A DNA stretch of 64,000 nucleotides from Achromobacter spanius. GTDB taxonomy: Bacteria; Pseudomonadota; Gammaproteobacteria; Burkholderiales; Burkholderiaceae_B. The notes under the pieces are model-generated. The model was not told the DNA's origin and did no database searches. It saw only the letters and a program-made list of their open reading frames with translations. Shown here one piece after another: positions 45,272-54,630 of this stretch (its first letter is position 1; the number at the start of each line of letters is the position of its first letter). The DNA lies in assembly GCF_002812705.1 (NCBI RefSeq), contig NZ_CP025030.1, positions 3,596,001-3,660,000 on the forward strand, given 5' to 3'. Made by a program: the position numbers and the translations under genes.

Positions 45272-45978
45272 GCGCGCTGCTGGAAGTCTCGGGCTTGAAG
45301 GCGGGCTACGGGCGCATGGAAGTGCTGCGCGGCGTGGACCTGACGGTGGGCGAAGGCGAGATCGTCGTGCTGCTGGGCAGCAACGGCGCCGGCAAGTCCA
45401 CCTTGAACAACACCGTCTGCGGGCTGTGCAAGCCCTGGGGCGGAGCGGTGCGCTTTGAAGGGCAGGACCTGACCGGGCGGCATTACCGCGACGTGGTCAA
45501 GGCCGGCCTGATCCAGGTGCCCGAAGGCCGCCGCATCTTTCCGAACCTTAGCGTGCGCGAAAACCTGGAGCTGGGCTCGTTTACCCGGGCGCGCGAGCAC
45601 CGCGCGGCCAATCTGGATCGCGTGCTGGATATCTTTCCGCGCCTGCGCGAACGGCTGGCGCAACTGGCCGGCACCATGTCGGGCGGCGAACAGCAGATGC
45701 TGGCAATCGGGCGCGGCCTGATGGCCGAGCCTCGGCTGCTGATCCTGGATGAACCGTCGCTGGGGCTGTCGCCCTTGATGGTGGAAGAACTGTTCGGCCT
45801 GATCCAGCGCCTGCACGCCGATGGGCTGGCGATTCTGCTGGTTGAGCAGAACGTGGGCCAGTCGCTGGAAACGGGTCAGCGCGCCTACGTGATGGAAAAC
45901 GGCGCGATCCGCTATAGCGGGCCGTGCGCGCAGCTGATGGCCAGCGACGACGTGCGCCGCGCTTATCTGGGGATGTAG
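45268..45978 (+). CDS. livF: ABC transporter ATP-binding protein (LivF)
   Basis: 236 residues from the ATG at 45268, overlapping livG by 4 bp. Walker A GSNGAGKSTL, signature MSGGEQQMLAIGR and Walker B LLILDEPSLGLSPLM are intact. It ends 2 bp before the LeuC-type hydratase gene, so transport and catabolism are in one operon. Confidence 0.93.
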
Positions 45979-45980
45979 CG

Positions 45981-47276
45981 ATGCCTGATGCTCAAGCCCT
46001 CCCGCCCCAACGTCCGCCGCAAACCCTGGCCCAGAAGCTGATCGCCGCCGCCTGTGGGCGCGCCTCGGTCGAGCAGGGCGAGATCGTGACCTGTGCCGTG
46101 GACCTGGCGATGTTCCATGATTCCAGCGGCCCCCGGCGCTTGCAGCCCATGCTGCAAGAATTGGGCGCATCGCTGTGGGATCCGAAAAAGATCGTGCTGG
46201 TCATCGACCACTACGTGCCCGAATCCGATGATGAATCGCGCCGCATCGTGCGCATCGCGCGCGACTGGGCGGCGGGTCAGCAACTGCCCAACGTGTACGA
46301 CTCGGTCGGCATCTGCCACGTGGTCGTGCCGCAGCATGGCCATATTCGCCCCGGTATGTTCTGCGTGGGCGGAGATTCGCATTCGCCCACGGGCGGCGCG
46401 TTCGGCGCGTACATGTTCGGCATCGGCAGCACCGAAATGCTGGGCGTGGCCGTCACCGGCAAGATCTGGGTCAAGGTGCCGCAGACGCTGATGATGCGCT
46501 GGAACGGCCGGTTGGCAGCCGGCGTGACCGCCAAGGACATGATGCTGCACATGATCGGCCGCTACGGCATGAACGGTGGGCGCTACCAGGCCGTGGAATT
46601 CTGCGGCGAGGCCGTGCGCGCGCTACCCATGCAGGAACGCATGACCTTGTCGAACATGAGCGCCGAGCTGGGCTCGCAGGTGGGCTTGATTGCGCCTGAC
46701 GAAACCACTGCCGCCTACCTGCGCGCGGCGGGCGTGACCGACACGTTGGACCTGGCCCGCTGGCAAAGCGATGCGGACGCCGAGGCCGAATGGCACGATT
46801 TCGACGCCGCCTCGTTGGCGCCGCAAGTGGCCGCGCCTCACAGCCCGGCGAATGCGCGCGACGTGGACCAGTACCGCGACGTGCCGGTGCAAGTGGCTTA
46901 CATCGGCGCCTGCACCGGCGCCAAGCTGGAGGACCTGCGCGCGGCGGCCAGCGTATTGCGCGGGCGCCGCTTGGCGCCGGGCGTGCGCCTGATGGTGGCG
47001 CCGGCCAGCCGCCTGGACCAGCAGCAGGCAGAACAGGAAGGGGTGATGCAGGTGCTGCAAGACGCCGGTGCCCAGGTGCTGGCCACGTCTTGCGGCGCCT
47101 GTGCCGGCTATGGCGGATCCATCCCCGACGGCGCCAGCGTCATCTCCACCACGGCGCGCAACTTCAAGGGCCGTATGGGGTCCGAGACGGCGCAGGTTTA
47201 TCTGGCGTCGCCCTACACGGTGGCGGCGTCGGCCGTGGCCGGCCGCATCGCAGACCCGCGCGAGGTGATGGCATGA
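45981..47276 (+). CDS. LeuC/aconitase-type hydratase large subunit
   Basis: 431 residues from the ATG at 45981. Aconitase-superfamily active-site elements: VIDHYVPESDDES, FCVGGDSHSPTGGAFGAYMFGIGSTE, and three cluster cysteines, one in GACTGAKLEDL (about 310) and two in SCGACAGYGG (about 371 and 374). It binds a 4Fe-4S cluster and, with the small subunit, should hydrate or isomerise a maleate/malate-like acid. Relatives include isopropylmalate isomerase and dimethylmaleate hydratase; the leucine context is absent, so leuC itself is unlikely. The end overlaps the small subunit by 4 bp. Confidence 0.88.
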   Translation: MPDAQALPPQRPPQTLAQKLIAAACGRASVEQGEIVTCAVDLAMFHDSSGPRRLQPMLQELGASLWDPKKIVLVIDHYVPESDDESRRIVRIARDWAAGQQLPNVYDSVGICHVVVPQHGHIRPGMFCVGGDSHSPTGGAFGAYMFGIGSTEMLGVAVTGKIWVKVPQTLMMRWNGRLAAGVTAKDMMLHMIGRYGMNGGRYQAVEFCGEAVRALPMQERMTLSNMSAELGSQVGLIAPDETTAAYLRAAGVTDTLDLARWQSDADAEAEWHDFDAASLAPQVAAPHSPANARDVDQYRDVPVQVAYIGACTGAKLEDLRAAASVLRGRRLAPGVRLMVAPASRLDQQQAEQEGVMQVLQDAGAQVLATSCGACAGYGGSIPDGASVISTTARNFKGRMGSETAQVYLASPYTVAASAVAGRIADPREVMA

Positions 47277-47821
47277 CGGACCGGATCGCAACAACCCCCA
47301 TCGCCACCGAAGCCACCGCAACACCTGGCACATCCACGCATCGCGTCTGGCGCGTGGGGGCCGACATCGACACCGACGCGCTGGCGCCTGGCGCCTACAT
47401 GAAGTTCGGCATCGACGAGATTGCGCGGCACTGCCTGCAACGGGTCCGCCCGGAATTCGCGGGGCAGGTGCAGCCGGGCGACGTCCTGGTGGCCGGCCCG
47501 AATTTCGGCATCGGCTCGTCGCGCGAGCAGGCGGCGTCGGCCCTGGTGCACCTGGGCGTGGCCGCCGTGATCGCGCCATCCTTCAACGGCCTGTACTTTC
47601 GCAACGCCTTCAACGTCGGCCTGCTGCTCCTGACCTGCGCGCAGGCGGACGTGCTGGCGGAAGGCGAGCGCATCACCCTGGACCCCGAGTCTGGTCGCAT
47701 CGGCCGCGCGGCCGGCGCCGACCCGTCTGAACTGCATTGCGAAACCGTACCCGCCTTCCTGATGGACATGGTGCGGGCCGGCGGACTGCTGAATCTGCTG
47801 AAACAGCGTCAAACCTCTTAG
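47273..47821 (+). CDS. LeuD/aconitase-type hydratase small subunit
   Basis: 182 residues from the ATG at 47273. The swivel domain is complete: VGADIDTDALAPGAYM and GPNFGIGSSREQAASALVHLGVAAVIAPSF. It forms a heterodimer with the large subunit. The extended alanine/threonine-rich N-terminus (about 25 residues) before the core is not usual. Confidence 0.88.
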   Translation: MTDRIATTPIATEATATPGTSTHRVWRVGADIDTDALAPGAYMKFGIDEIARHCLQRVRPEFAGQVQPGDVLVAGPNFGIGSSREQAASALVHLGVAAVIAPSFNGLYFRNAFNVGLLLLTCAQADVLAEGERITLDPESGRIGRAAGADPSELHCETVPAFLMDMVRAGGLLNLLKQRQTS

Positions 47822-47831
47822 GAAGAACACG

Positions 47832-49511
47832 ATGCTTGATCCCGTCACCCTGGCGGTCCTGAAGGGCCGTCTGGAACAGATTGCCGATGAGATGGACGCG
47901 ACGCTGTACCGCAGCGCGTTCAACCCCATCATTGCCGAGGCCCACGACGCCTGCCACGGCATGTACGACGCGACCACCGGCGCCACCCTGATCCAGGGCA
48001 AATCCGGCCTGCCGGTCTTTGTGGGCGCGATGGCCTTTGCTGTGAAGGCGGCCGCCAAGGTGGCCGCCGAGCGTGGTGGCATGGTGGATGGCGACGTCTG
48101 GCTCTTCAACGACCCCTACGAAGGCGGCACGCACGCGAATGACTTCAAGTTGGTGCGCCCGGTGTTTCGGGGCGCAAAGCTGTTCTGCTTTCTGGCGTCG
48201 GCCGCGCATTGGCACGACGTGGGCGGCGCGGTGCCGGGCAACTACAACCCGGCCGCCACCGAATGCTGGCAGGAAGCAGTGCAGATCCCGCCCGTGCGCA
48301 TCCTGCGCGCAGGCGTGCTGGACCAGGACGTGCTGGCCATCCTGAAAGCCAACACCCGCTTGCCCGACAGCCTGTGGGGCGACCTGAACGGTCAACTGGC
48401 CGCGCTGGAACTGGGTGCGCGCCGGCTGGACGGGCTGCTGGACGAATACGGCGATGACACGGTGCTGGAGTCGCTGGACACCTTGCGCGAGCGCGCGCGC
48501 CGCTTGATGCGCGACCACATCGGGCGGCTGCCCGACGGCGAGTACGCGTTTGAAGACATGCTGGACAACGACGGCGTGCGCGACGTGGCGCTGCGCATCG
48601 CGCTGAAGCTGACGATCGCCGGCGACCGCTTGACGCTGGATTTCAACGGCACCTCGCCCGCCTGCGCGGGGCCGGTCAATATTTCCCGCGCCACCGCCAT
48701 TGCGGCCTGCTACGTGGCCTTGAAGCACCTGTTTCCCGACGTGCCGGCCAACGCGGGCGTGCTGGACGCGGTGGACGTGGTGCTGCCGGACGGCCTGGTG
48801 ATCTCGGCCGACCGCCCGCGCCCCGTGGGCGGCTACACCGAAACCATCCTGCGCATGATCGACGTGATTTTCTGCGCGATGGCGCAGGCGGCGCCCCAGC
48901 GCGCCATGGCACAGGCCTACGGCACGATCAACGCTTTGTCCATCGCGGGCTATCGCAGCGACGCGGCGCGCAAGGGCCAGCGCTGGGTGATGTTCAGCTT
49001 CTTTGGCGGCGGCCACGGCGGGCATTCCGACGGCGACGGGCTTAGCCACGGCAACGCGCCGATCTCCACCGCCACCATTCCGCCGCTGGAAATCCTGGAA
49101 GCCGCCTATCCCGTGCGCTTCACGCAGTGGGCGCTGCGCCCGGATTCGGCGGGCGCCGGCACGCATCGCGGCGGCCTGGGCGCCATCTACGAAATTGAAT
49201 TGCTGGAAGACAGCGCCGAAGCCTTCATCTTTGGCGAACGCGGCCGCAGCGCGCCCAAGGGCATTGCGGGCGGCGGTGAGGCCGCCTTGAACGTGTTCCG
49301 CTATCAGCAGGACGGACAGTGGCGCACCCCGCCCATGAGCTCCAAGATGCTGGGCATTCAATTGCAGCGCGGCGACCGCGTACGCCTGGAGACGCCGGGT
49401 GGGGGCGGTTATGGCGACCCGGCCGGCCGTGCGCCGGCAGCGCGCGAGCACGACCGCAAGATGGGCTATGTGGGCGATATCGCCGACAACAAGAAGGAGC
49501 AGTTGGCATGA
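47832..49511 (+). CDS. Hydantoinase B / oxoprolinase family protein (HyuB-like)
   Basis: 559 residues, full length for HyuB. Conserved segments: AVLKGRLEQIADEMDATLYRSAFNPII at the start, VWLFNDPYEGGTHANDF, and the FFGGGHGGHSDGDGLSHGN glycine-rich region followed by GGLGAIYEIELLE. It works with HyuA in ATP-dependent opening of cyclic amides (hydantoins, oxoproline) or in related carboxylations. It overlaps hyuA by ATGA and follows the hydratase by 10 bp. The long open frame on the opposite strand is a shadow. Confidence 0.92.
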   Translation: MLDPVTLAVLKGRLEQIADEMDATLYRSAFNPIIAEAHDACHGMYDATTGATLIQGKSGLPVFVGAMAFAVKAAAKVAAERGGMVDGDVWLFNDPYEGGTHANDFKLVRPVFRGAKLFCFLASAAHWHDVGGAVPGNYNPAATECWQEAVQIPPVRILRAGVLDQDVLAILKANTRLPDSLWGDLNGQLAALELGARRLDGLLDEYGDDTVLESLDTLRERARRLMRDHIGRLPDGEYAFEDMLDNDGVRDVALRIALKLTIAGDRLTLDFNGTSPACAGPVNISRATAIAACYVALKHLFPDVPANAGVLDAVDVVLPDGLVISADRPRPVGGYTETILRMIDVIFCAMAQAAPQRAMAQAYGTINALSIAGYRSDAARKGQRWVMFSFFGGGHGGHSDGDGLSHGNAPISTATIPPLEILEAAYPVRFTQWALRPDSAGAGTHRGGLGAIYEIELLEDSAEAFIFGERGRSAPKGIAGGGEAALNVFRYQQDGQWRTPPMSSKMLGIQLQRGDRVRLETPGGGGYGDPAGRAPAAREHDRKMGYVGDIADNKKEQLA

Positions 49512-51571
49512 GCGCGGCAGATAAGAACACGGCACAGGGACTTGTCGTTGGCGTGGACGTGGGCGGCACGTTCACGGACCTGTTCGTGCTGGACGAGGCA
49601 GCCGGCACGGCGCGCGTGGTGAAGGTGCCGTCAACGCGCGGCGAAGAGGCGCGTGGCTTCATGAACGGCATCGCGCGCGTGGCCGACGGCGCAAGCGCCA
49701 TTGCCACCATCGTGCACGGCACCACCGTGGGCACCAATGCGTTGCTGGAACGCAAGGTGGCCCGCACCGGCATCATCACGACGGCGGGCTTTCGGGATGT
49801 GCTGGAAATGCGCCGGCGCGATCGTCCCCAGACCTGGGGGCTGCGCGGCAATTACGAACCTGTCGTGCCGCGCGACCTGCGCCTGGAAGTCGCCGAGCGC
49901 GTGCTGGCCGACGGCACGGTACACACGCCCGTGGACCTGGATCAGGTGGAAGCGGCGGCGCGCGCGCTGTTGGCGCAGGGCTGCGAGGCCGTGTGCGTGT
50001 TCTTCGTCAACGCCTATGCCAACCCGGTGAACGAAGCCCAGGCCGCGGCCCGCGTGCGCGCCATCTGGCCGAATGGCAACGTCACGGCGGCCACCGAGGT
50101 ACTGCCCGAAATCCGCGAATTTGAACGCTGCTCGACGGCGGTCTTGAACGCCGCCTTGCAGCCCGTGGTGGGCAGCTACCTGACGCGGCTGGAGTCTGAC
50201 TTGCAGCAGAACGGCTTTGACGGCGAGCTGCTGGTGGTGCAAAGCAACGGCGGCGTGATGTCGCGCCAGACCGCGTGCGACGTGCCGGTGCGCACCGCGC
50301 TGTCGGGGCCGGCGGCGGGCGTGATCGCCTGCGCCGCCATTGCGCGCGCCTCCGGCTTTCCCAACGTGGTGACGGGCGACATGGGCGGCACCTCGTTCGA
50401 TGTGTCGCTGGTGGCGGGCGGCGAAGCGTCCTTGTCGGCCCAGACCTCCATCGATTTCGGCATGGTGGTGCGCGCCCCGATGATCCAGATTGAAACCATC
50501 GGCGCGGGCGGCGGCTCGATTGCCAGCGTGGATGCGGGCGGCCTGTTGCAGGTGGGCCCGGAATCCGCCGGCAGCATTCCCGGCCCGGCCTGCTATGGCC
50601 GTGGCAATACCCGGCCCACCGTCACCGACGCCAACGTGCTGCTGGGCCGGATTTCGGCCGAGCGCCCGCTGGGCGGCGGGCTGTTGGCCACCATGAATGT
50701 GGACCTGGCGCGCGCTGCCATCGACGAACACGTGGCGCGGCCGCTGGGGCTAAGCGTGCATGCGGCGGCCGAAGCCATCCTGACCGTGGCCAACGCCAAG
50801 ATGGCGGGTGCGATCCGGGTGGTGTCGATTGAACGCGGGCACGACCCGCGCAGGTTCGCCTACATGCCGTTCGGCGGGGGCGGGGCGCTGCACGTGTGCG
50901 CCATGATGAATGAAGTGGACGCGGCCCACGGCATCGTGCCGCGCTACCCGGGCGTGACGTCCGCGCTGGGCTGCGTCATGGCCGACATGCGGCACGACGG
51001 TGTGCAGACGCTGAACACCGCGCTGGATGCGCTGGATGCCGCCGACCTGCTGGCGCGCATCGACGGCCTGGCGCTGGCCTGCCAGGAACGCCTGGATTCG
51101 GCGGGCGTGGCCTTCGAAGGCATCCGCGAAAGCATCGAGCTGGACATGCTGTACGTGGGCCAAAGCCATACCGTGCGCGTGGAACTCTCGCGCGCCGAGC
51201 TGGACCGCGCGGGCATCGCCGCCGCGTTTGATCGCGCTTACCGCGCGTCGTTCGGCCGCAGTCTGGATGGCATTGCCGTGCGCATTCTGAACCTGCGCTA
51301 TGCGCGCATCGGCCAGCGTCCCAAGTTTGATCTGGCGCTGCTGGCGCCCACCTGCCAGGACATGCCCGCCGCGCTGGGCACGCAAGCGGTGTTTCACGCG
51401 GGCCAGTGGCACGACGCCGTGCGCTATGCGCGCCTGGACCTGCCCGTGGGAGCGGAAGTGGCCGGCCCCGCCATTCTTGAGCAGCCCGACACCACCATCT
51501 GGATCGAACCCGGCTTTGCCGGTCGCGTCGACGCGCTGGGCAATCTGCTGATCACGCGCCAGACCGCCTAG
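49508..51571 (+). CDS. Hydantoinase A / oxoprolinase family protein (HyuA-like)
   Basis: 687 residues from the ATG at 49508, which overlaps hyuB. The actin/HSP70-type ATPase motifs VGVDVGGTFTDLFVLDE near the start and GDMGGTSFDVSLV (about residues 290-302) are intact, with a HGTTVGTNALLERK segment. It is the ATP-using subunit partner of the HyuB-like protein. Whether the reaction is hydrolysis of a cyclic amide or carboxylation cannot be told. Confidence 0.92.
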   Translation: MSAADKNTAQGLVVGVDVGGTFTDLFVLDEAAGTARVVKVPSTRGEEARGFMNGIARVADGASAIATIVHGTTVGTNALLERKVARTGIITTAGFRDVLEMRRRDRPQTWGLRGNYEPVVPRDLRLEVAERVLADGTVHTPVDLDQVEAAARALLAQGCEAVCVFFVNAYANPVNEAQAAARVRAIWPNGNVTAATEVLPEIREFERCSTAVLNAALQPVVGSYLTRLESDLQQNGFDGELLVVQSNGGVMSRQTACDVPVRTALSGPAAGVIACAAIARASGFPNVVTGDMGGTSFDVSLVAGGEASLSAQTSIDFGMVVRAPMIQIETIGAGGGSIASVDAGGLLQVGPESAGSIPGPACYGRGNTRPTVTDANVLLGRISAERPLGGGLLATMNVDLARAAIDEHVARPLGLSVHAAAEAILTVANAKMAGAIRVVSIERGHDPRRFAYMPFGGGGALHVCAMMNEVDAAHGIVPRYPGVTSALGCVMADMRHDGVQTLNTALDALDAADLLARIDGLALACQERLDSAGVAFEGIRESIELDMLYVGQSHTVRVELSRAELDRAGIAAAFDRAYRASFGRSLDGIAVRILNLRYARIGQRPKFDLALLAPTCQDMPAALGTQAVFHAGQWHDAVRYARLDLPVGAEVAGPAILEQPDTTIWIEPGFAGRVDALGNLLITRQTA

Positions 51572-51580
51572 GAGACCGCC

Positions 51581-52189
51581 ATGCATGCCTTGGACCCTCG
51601 TACCACCGCCTTGCTCATCATTGATCTGCAAAATGATTTCCTGGCGCCGGGCGGCGCCTATGACCGGGGCGGCGCGGTCAGCCGCGAGGCGCGCGCCTTG
51701 CCTGCCCGCGTGGCGCCGCTTGCCCGCGCGCTCAAGGGGCAAGGCGGCTTGGTCGCCGCCAGCCTGTTTACCTTGTGGCCCGATGCGCATGGCGAACCCA
51801 TGATTTCGCCGCACCTGAAGCAACTGCGCCCATTCCTGGCGAAAGGCGATTTCGCGGCCGGCTCGCAGGGCCAGGCCAATGTGGCCGAGCTGGATGGGCT
51901 GGTGGATGTGTCGGTGTGGAAGGTGGCGTATTCGGCCTTCTTCAATACGCAACTGGATTGGGTGCTGCGCCGCGCGGGCGTATCCAACGTGGTCATCGCC
52001 GGCATCGTCACCAACGGTGGCGTGGCCAGCACGGCGCGCGACGCCCACATGCGCGACTATCACGTGACGGTGCTGGCCGACGGCTGCGCCGCGCCCACGC
52101 CCGCCATGCACGATGCCGCGCTGGCGGACCTGCGCACGGTGGCGGACGTGATCACGTGCGCGGAATTCGCGGGCAGGCTGGCGTCGTGA
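51581..52189 (+). CDS. Isochorismatase-fold hydrolase without the catalytic cysteine
   Basis: 202 residues. The fold is complete: TTALLIIDLQNDFLAPGG supplies the aspartate, VDVSVWKVAYSAFF the lysine, and VVIAGIVTNGGVAST the nucleophile loop. In amidohydrolases of this family that loop reads TNxCVEST; here glycine replaces the cysteine, as in EntB/PhzD-type isochorismatases. Ordinary amidase chemistry is therefore doubtful. It overlaps the next gene by 4 bp and is 9 bp after hyuA, so it is an integral operon member. Confidence 0.87.
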   Translation: MHALDPRTTALLIIDLQNDFLAPGGAYDRGGAVSREARALPARVAPLARALKGQGGLVAASLFTLWPDAHGEPMISPHLKQLRPFLAKGDFAAGSQGQANVAELDGLVDVSVWKVAYSAFFNTQLDWVLRRAGVSNVVIAGIVTNGGVASTARDAHMRDYHVTVLADGCAAPTPAMHDAALADLRTVADVITCAEFAGRLAS

Positions 52190-53700
52190 GCGCGCCTGTC
52201 GTGAAGCGGGGCAACCCCGGCGGTAACGCTGGCGCCGCCCCGGTCGGCACCCCAGGCAGCACTTCGGACGCCGACATGATGCAGGTGCCGGTGCTGATCA
52301 TCGGCGCGGGCGCTTGCGGGCTGACCGCCGCGCTGCGGCTGGCGCAGGCCGGCATTGAAACCGTATTGATCGAGCGCGACGCCGCGCCCAGCGGGTCGTC
52401 GGCGTTGTCGTCGGGATTCATTCCGGCGGCGGGCTCCGCCGTGCAGCGCGCGGCCGGCATCGAAGACGACGCGGCGCGTTTCGCCGCCGACATCCAGGCC
52501 AAGGCCCACGGCACGGCCGCGCCGCATCTGGTCGCGGCCTACACGGACGCGGCGGCCCCGGCCATGGACATGTTGGCGCGCCATGGTCTGGCCTTCGATG
52601 TGCTGGACGGCTTTCTCTACCCGGGCCACAGCACGCGCCGCATGCACGCCTTGCCGGAACGCACGGGCGTGGCCTTGGTGACCGCGCTGGAACGCGCCGC
52701 CACGGGCGCGGGCGCGCATCTGTTGACGCGCGCGCAGGCCCGCGACATCTGGGTGGAAGATGCGGAAGGGATAGGCGGGGATGGGAACAACAGCGGTGGA
52801 AACAACCGCGGTGGGAACAACTGCGGCCGCATCACCGCCGTGGGCTGCGAACGGCCCGACGGATCGGTGGACGTGATCGGCTGCCAGGTGCTGATCCTGG
52901 CCTGCAACGGCTTTGGCGGCAACGCGGCCATGGTGGCCGAACATTTACCCGCCATGCGCGAGGCCGTCTACGGCGGTCACGTGGGCAATGACGGCAGCGC
53001 CGTCGAATGGGGCAAGGCCTTGGGCGCGCGCCTGGCCGATTTGGGCGCGTATCAGGGGCACGGGTCCTGGGCGACACCGCAAGGCGCGCTGATCTCCTGG
53101 GCCGTCATGATGGACGGCGGCGTGCAGATCAACCGCGACGGGCTGCGCTTTCATGACGAGACGCAAGGCTATTCCGAAGCCGCTGTCCACGTACTGGCGC
53201 AACCGGGCGGGGTGGCATGGAATGTGTTCGACGACCGCACGCTGGCATTGGCGCGCGGCTTCCCGGATTTTGTCGCGGCCGAAGCGGGCCATGCGGTCAA
53301 GACCTGCGCGGACGTGTCCGCCTTGGCCGCGCTGATCGGCTGCGATGCCGGCGTGTTGCAACAGACCGTGCAAGGCGTCTGCCCGGATGCGACCGACCCC
53401 CATGGCCGCCGCTTTGACCGCACCCTGCAAGCGCCGTACCACGCCATCAAGGTCACCGGCGCGCTGTTCCATACGCAAGGTGGTCTGGACATCGATGCGC
53501 AATGCCGCGTGTTGAATCGCGATGGGCAGGCGCTGCCGAATCTGCTGGCTGCCGGCGGCGCCGCGCGCGGCGTGTCGGGCAACGACGTGTCGGGCTATCT
53601 GTCCGGCAATGGATTGCTCAGCGCGGTGGCGGGCGGCTATATCGCCGCGGCCACCGCCGCGTCGCTGCTGGGTCATGAACTTGGTCAGGAATCACCATGA
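52186..53700 (+). CDS. FAD-dependent oxidoreductase, fumarate reductase/flavoprotein family
   Basis: 504 residues from a GTG at 52186 overlapping the previous gene; an ATG at 52276 would remove a low-complexity leader. FAD motif VLIIGAGACGLTAALRLAQAG is at about residue 34. The second FAD segment is PYHAIKVTGALFHTQGGLDID, and LPNLLAAGGAARGVSGNDVSGYLSGNG forms the C-terminal FAD loop. It resembles tricarballylate dehydrogenase/KSTD-like enzymes that reduce or oxidise C=C bonds. A short repetitive insert (GGNN units, about residues 197-213) interrupts a loop. Confidence 0.88.
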   Translation: MSAPVVKRGNPGGNAGAAPVGTPGSTSDADMMQVPVLIIGAGACGLTAALRLAQAGIETVLIERDAAPSGSSALSSGFIPAAGSAVQRAAGIEDDAARFAADIQAKAHGTAAPHLVAAYTDAAAPAMDMLARHGLAFDVLDGFLYPGHSTRRMHALPERTGVALVTALERAATGAGAHLLTRAQARDIWVEDAEGIGGDGNNSGGNNRGGNNCGRITAVGCERPDGSVDVIGCQVLILACNGFGGNAAMVAEHLPAMREAVYGGHVGNDGSAVEWGKALGARLADLGAYQGHGSWATPQGALISWAVMMDGGVQINRDGLRFHDETQGYSEAAVHVLAQPGGVAWNVFDDRTLALARGFPDFVAAEAGHAVKTCADVSALAALIGCDAGVLQQTVQGVCPDATDPHGRRFDRTLQAPYHAIKVTGALFHTQGGLDIDAQCRVLNRDGQALPNLLAAGGAARGVSGNDVSGYLSGNGLLSAVAGGYIAAATAASLLGHELGQESP

Positions 53701-54557
53701 AGCACACACTGAATACGCAATTGGCCGCGGGCGCCGTGCTGGCCCCCGGCATCTATGATGCCCTGTCGGCGCTCATCGCCGAGCAAGCGGGCTTTGACGC
53801 GCTGTACCTGTCGGGCGCGTCCATCGCCTACACGCGGCTGGGGCGCTCGGACATCGGCCTGACCACGTACTCGGAAGTCGAGGACACGCTGGCGCGGATC
53901 ACCGAGCGCGTGGCCACGCCGGTCATCGTGGACGCCGACACGGGCTTTGGCAATGCGCTGAACACGCAGCGCACGGTGCGCGGTTTTGAACGCGCGGGAG
54001 CCGCGATGATCCAGTTGGAAGACCAGACCTTTCCCAAGCGCTGCGGCCACCTGGATGGCAAGACGGTGATACCCGCCGCCGAAATGTGCGGCAAGCTGCG
54101 AGCGGCAGTGGATGCGCGCGTTGATGCGTCCACGCTGATCCTGGCGCGTACCGATGCGGTGGCCGTCGACGGCCTGGAAGCCGCGCTGGACCGCGCCGAA
54201 GCCTATCTGGAAGCCGGCGCGGACGCGCTATTCATCGAAGCGCTGCGCACGCCCGAACAGATGCAGGCGGCCTGCGCGCGCTTCGCCGCCCGCGTGCCGC
54301 TGCTGGCCAATATGGTGGAAGGCGGCAAGACCCCCGTGCAAAGCGCCGACGCCTTGACTGCCTTGGGCTTTCGCATCGTCATCTTTCCTGGCGGCACCGC
54401 GCGCGCCGTGGCGCACACCTTGCAAGGCTATTACGGCAGCCTGCGCCAACACGGCACAACCGCGCCGTGGCAGGGGAAGATGCTGGATTTCGACGGCTTG
54501 AACACGGTGATCGGCACGCCGGAATTGCTGGAGCAAGGGCGGCGGTACGAGGGGTAG
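53697..54557 (+). CDS. Isocitrate lyase/PEP mutase-type carbon-carbon lyase
   Basis: 286 residues. TIM-barrel elements: APGIYDALSALIAEQAGFDALYLSG, VIVDADTGFGNALN (Mg-binding DxD region), the catalytic loop FPKRCGHLDGK with the conserved cysteine, and LARTDA. The KRCGH loop indicates a true lyase (methylisocitrate or dimethylmalate type), not a phosphonopyruvate hydrolase. It should split a substituted malate-like acid into pyruvate or glyoxylate and a second acid. As the last gene of the operon, overlapping by ATGA, it fits the final cleavage step. Confidence 0.9.
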   Translation: MKHTLNTQLAAGAVLAPGIYDALSALIAEQAGFDALYLSGASIAYTRLGRSDIGLTTYSEVEDTLARITERVATPVIVDADTGFGNALNTQRTVRGFERAGAAMIQLEDQTFPKRCGHLDGKTVIPAAEMCGKLRAAVDARVDASTLILARTDAVAVDGLEAALDRAEAYLEAGADALFIEALRTPEQMQAACARFAARVPLLANMVEGGKTPVQSADALTALGFRIVIFPGGTARAVAHTLQGYYGSLRQHGTTAPWQGKMLDFDGLNTVIGTPELLEQGRRYEG

Positions 54558-54630
54558 AAGGCGGAGATAGATGCGGGGGTAGGCGTCTATAACCGACGCC
54601 CAGCTCACGCCAGGCCTCGGCCGCCTTGGG

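Noticed and set aside
45981..47821. Assignment as leucine-biosynthesis leuCD
   Set aside because: No leuA or leuB nearby; the genes are embedded in a transporter/HyuBA/lyase operon, so a catabolic hydratase is preferred.
47673..49535. 620-residue open frame on the reverse strand opposite HyuB
   Set aside because: Composition is His/Ala/Arg-heavy, with no motifs, and the forward strand encodes an unmistakable HyuB. It is a high-GC shadow.
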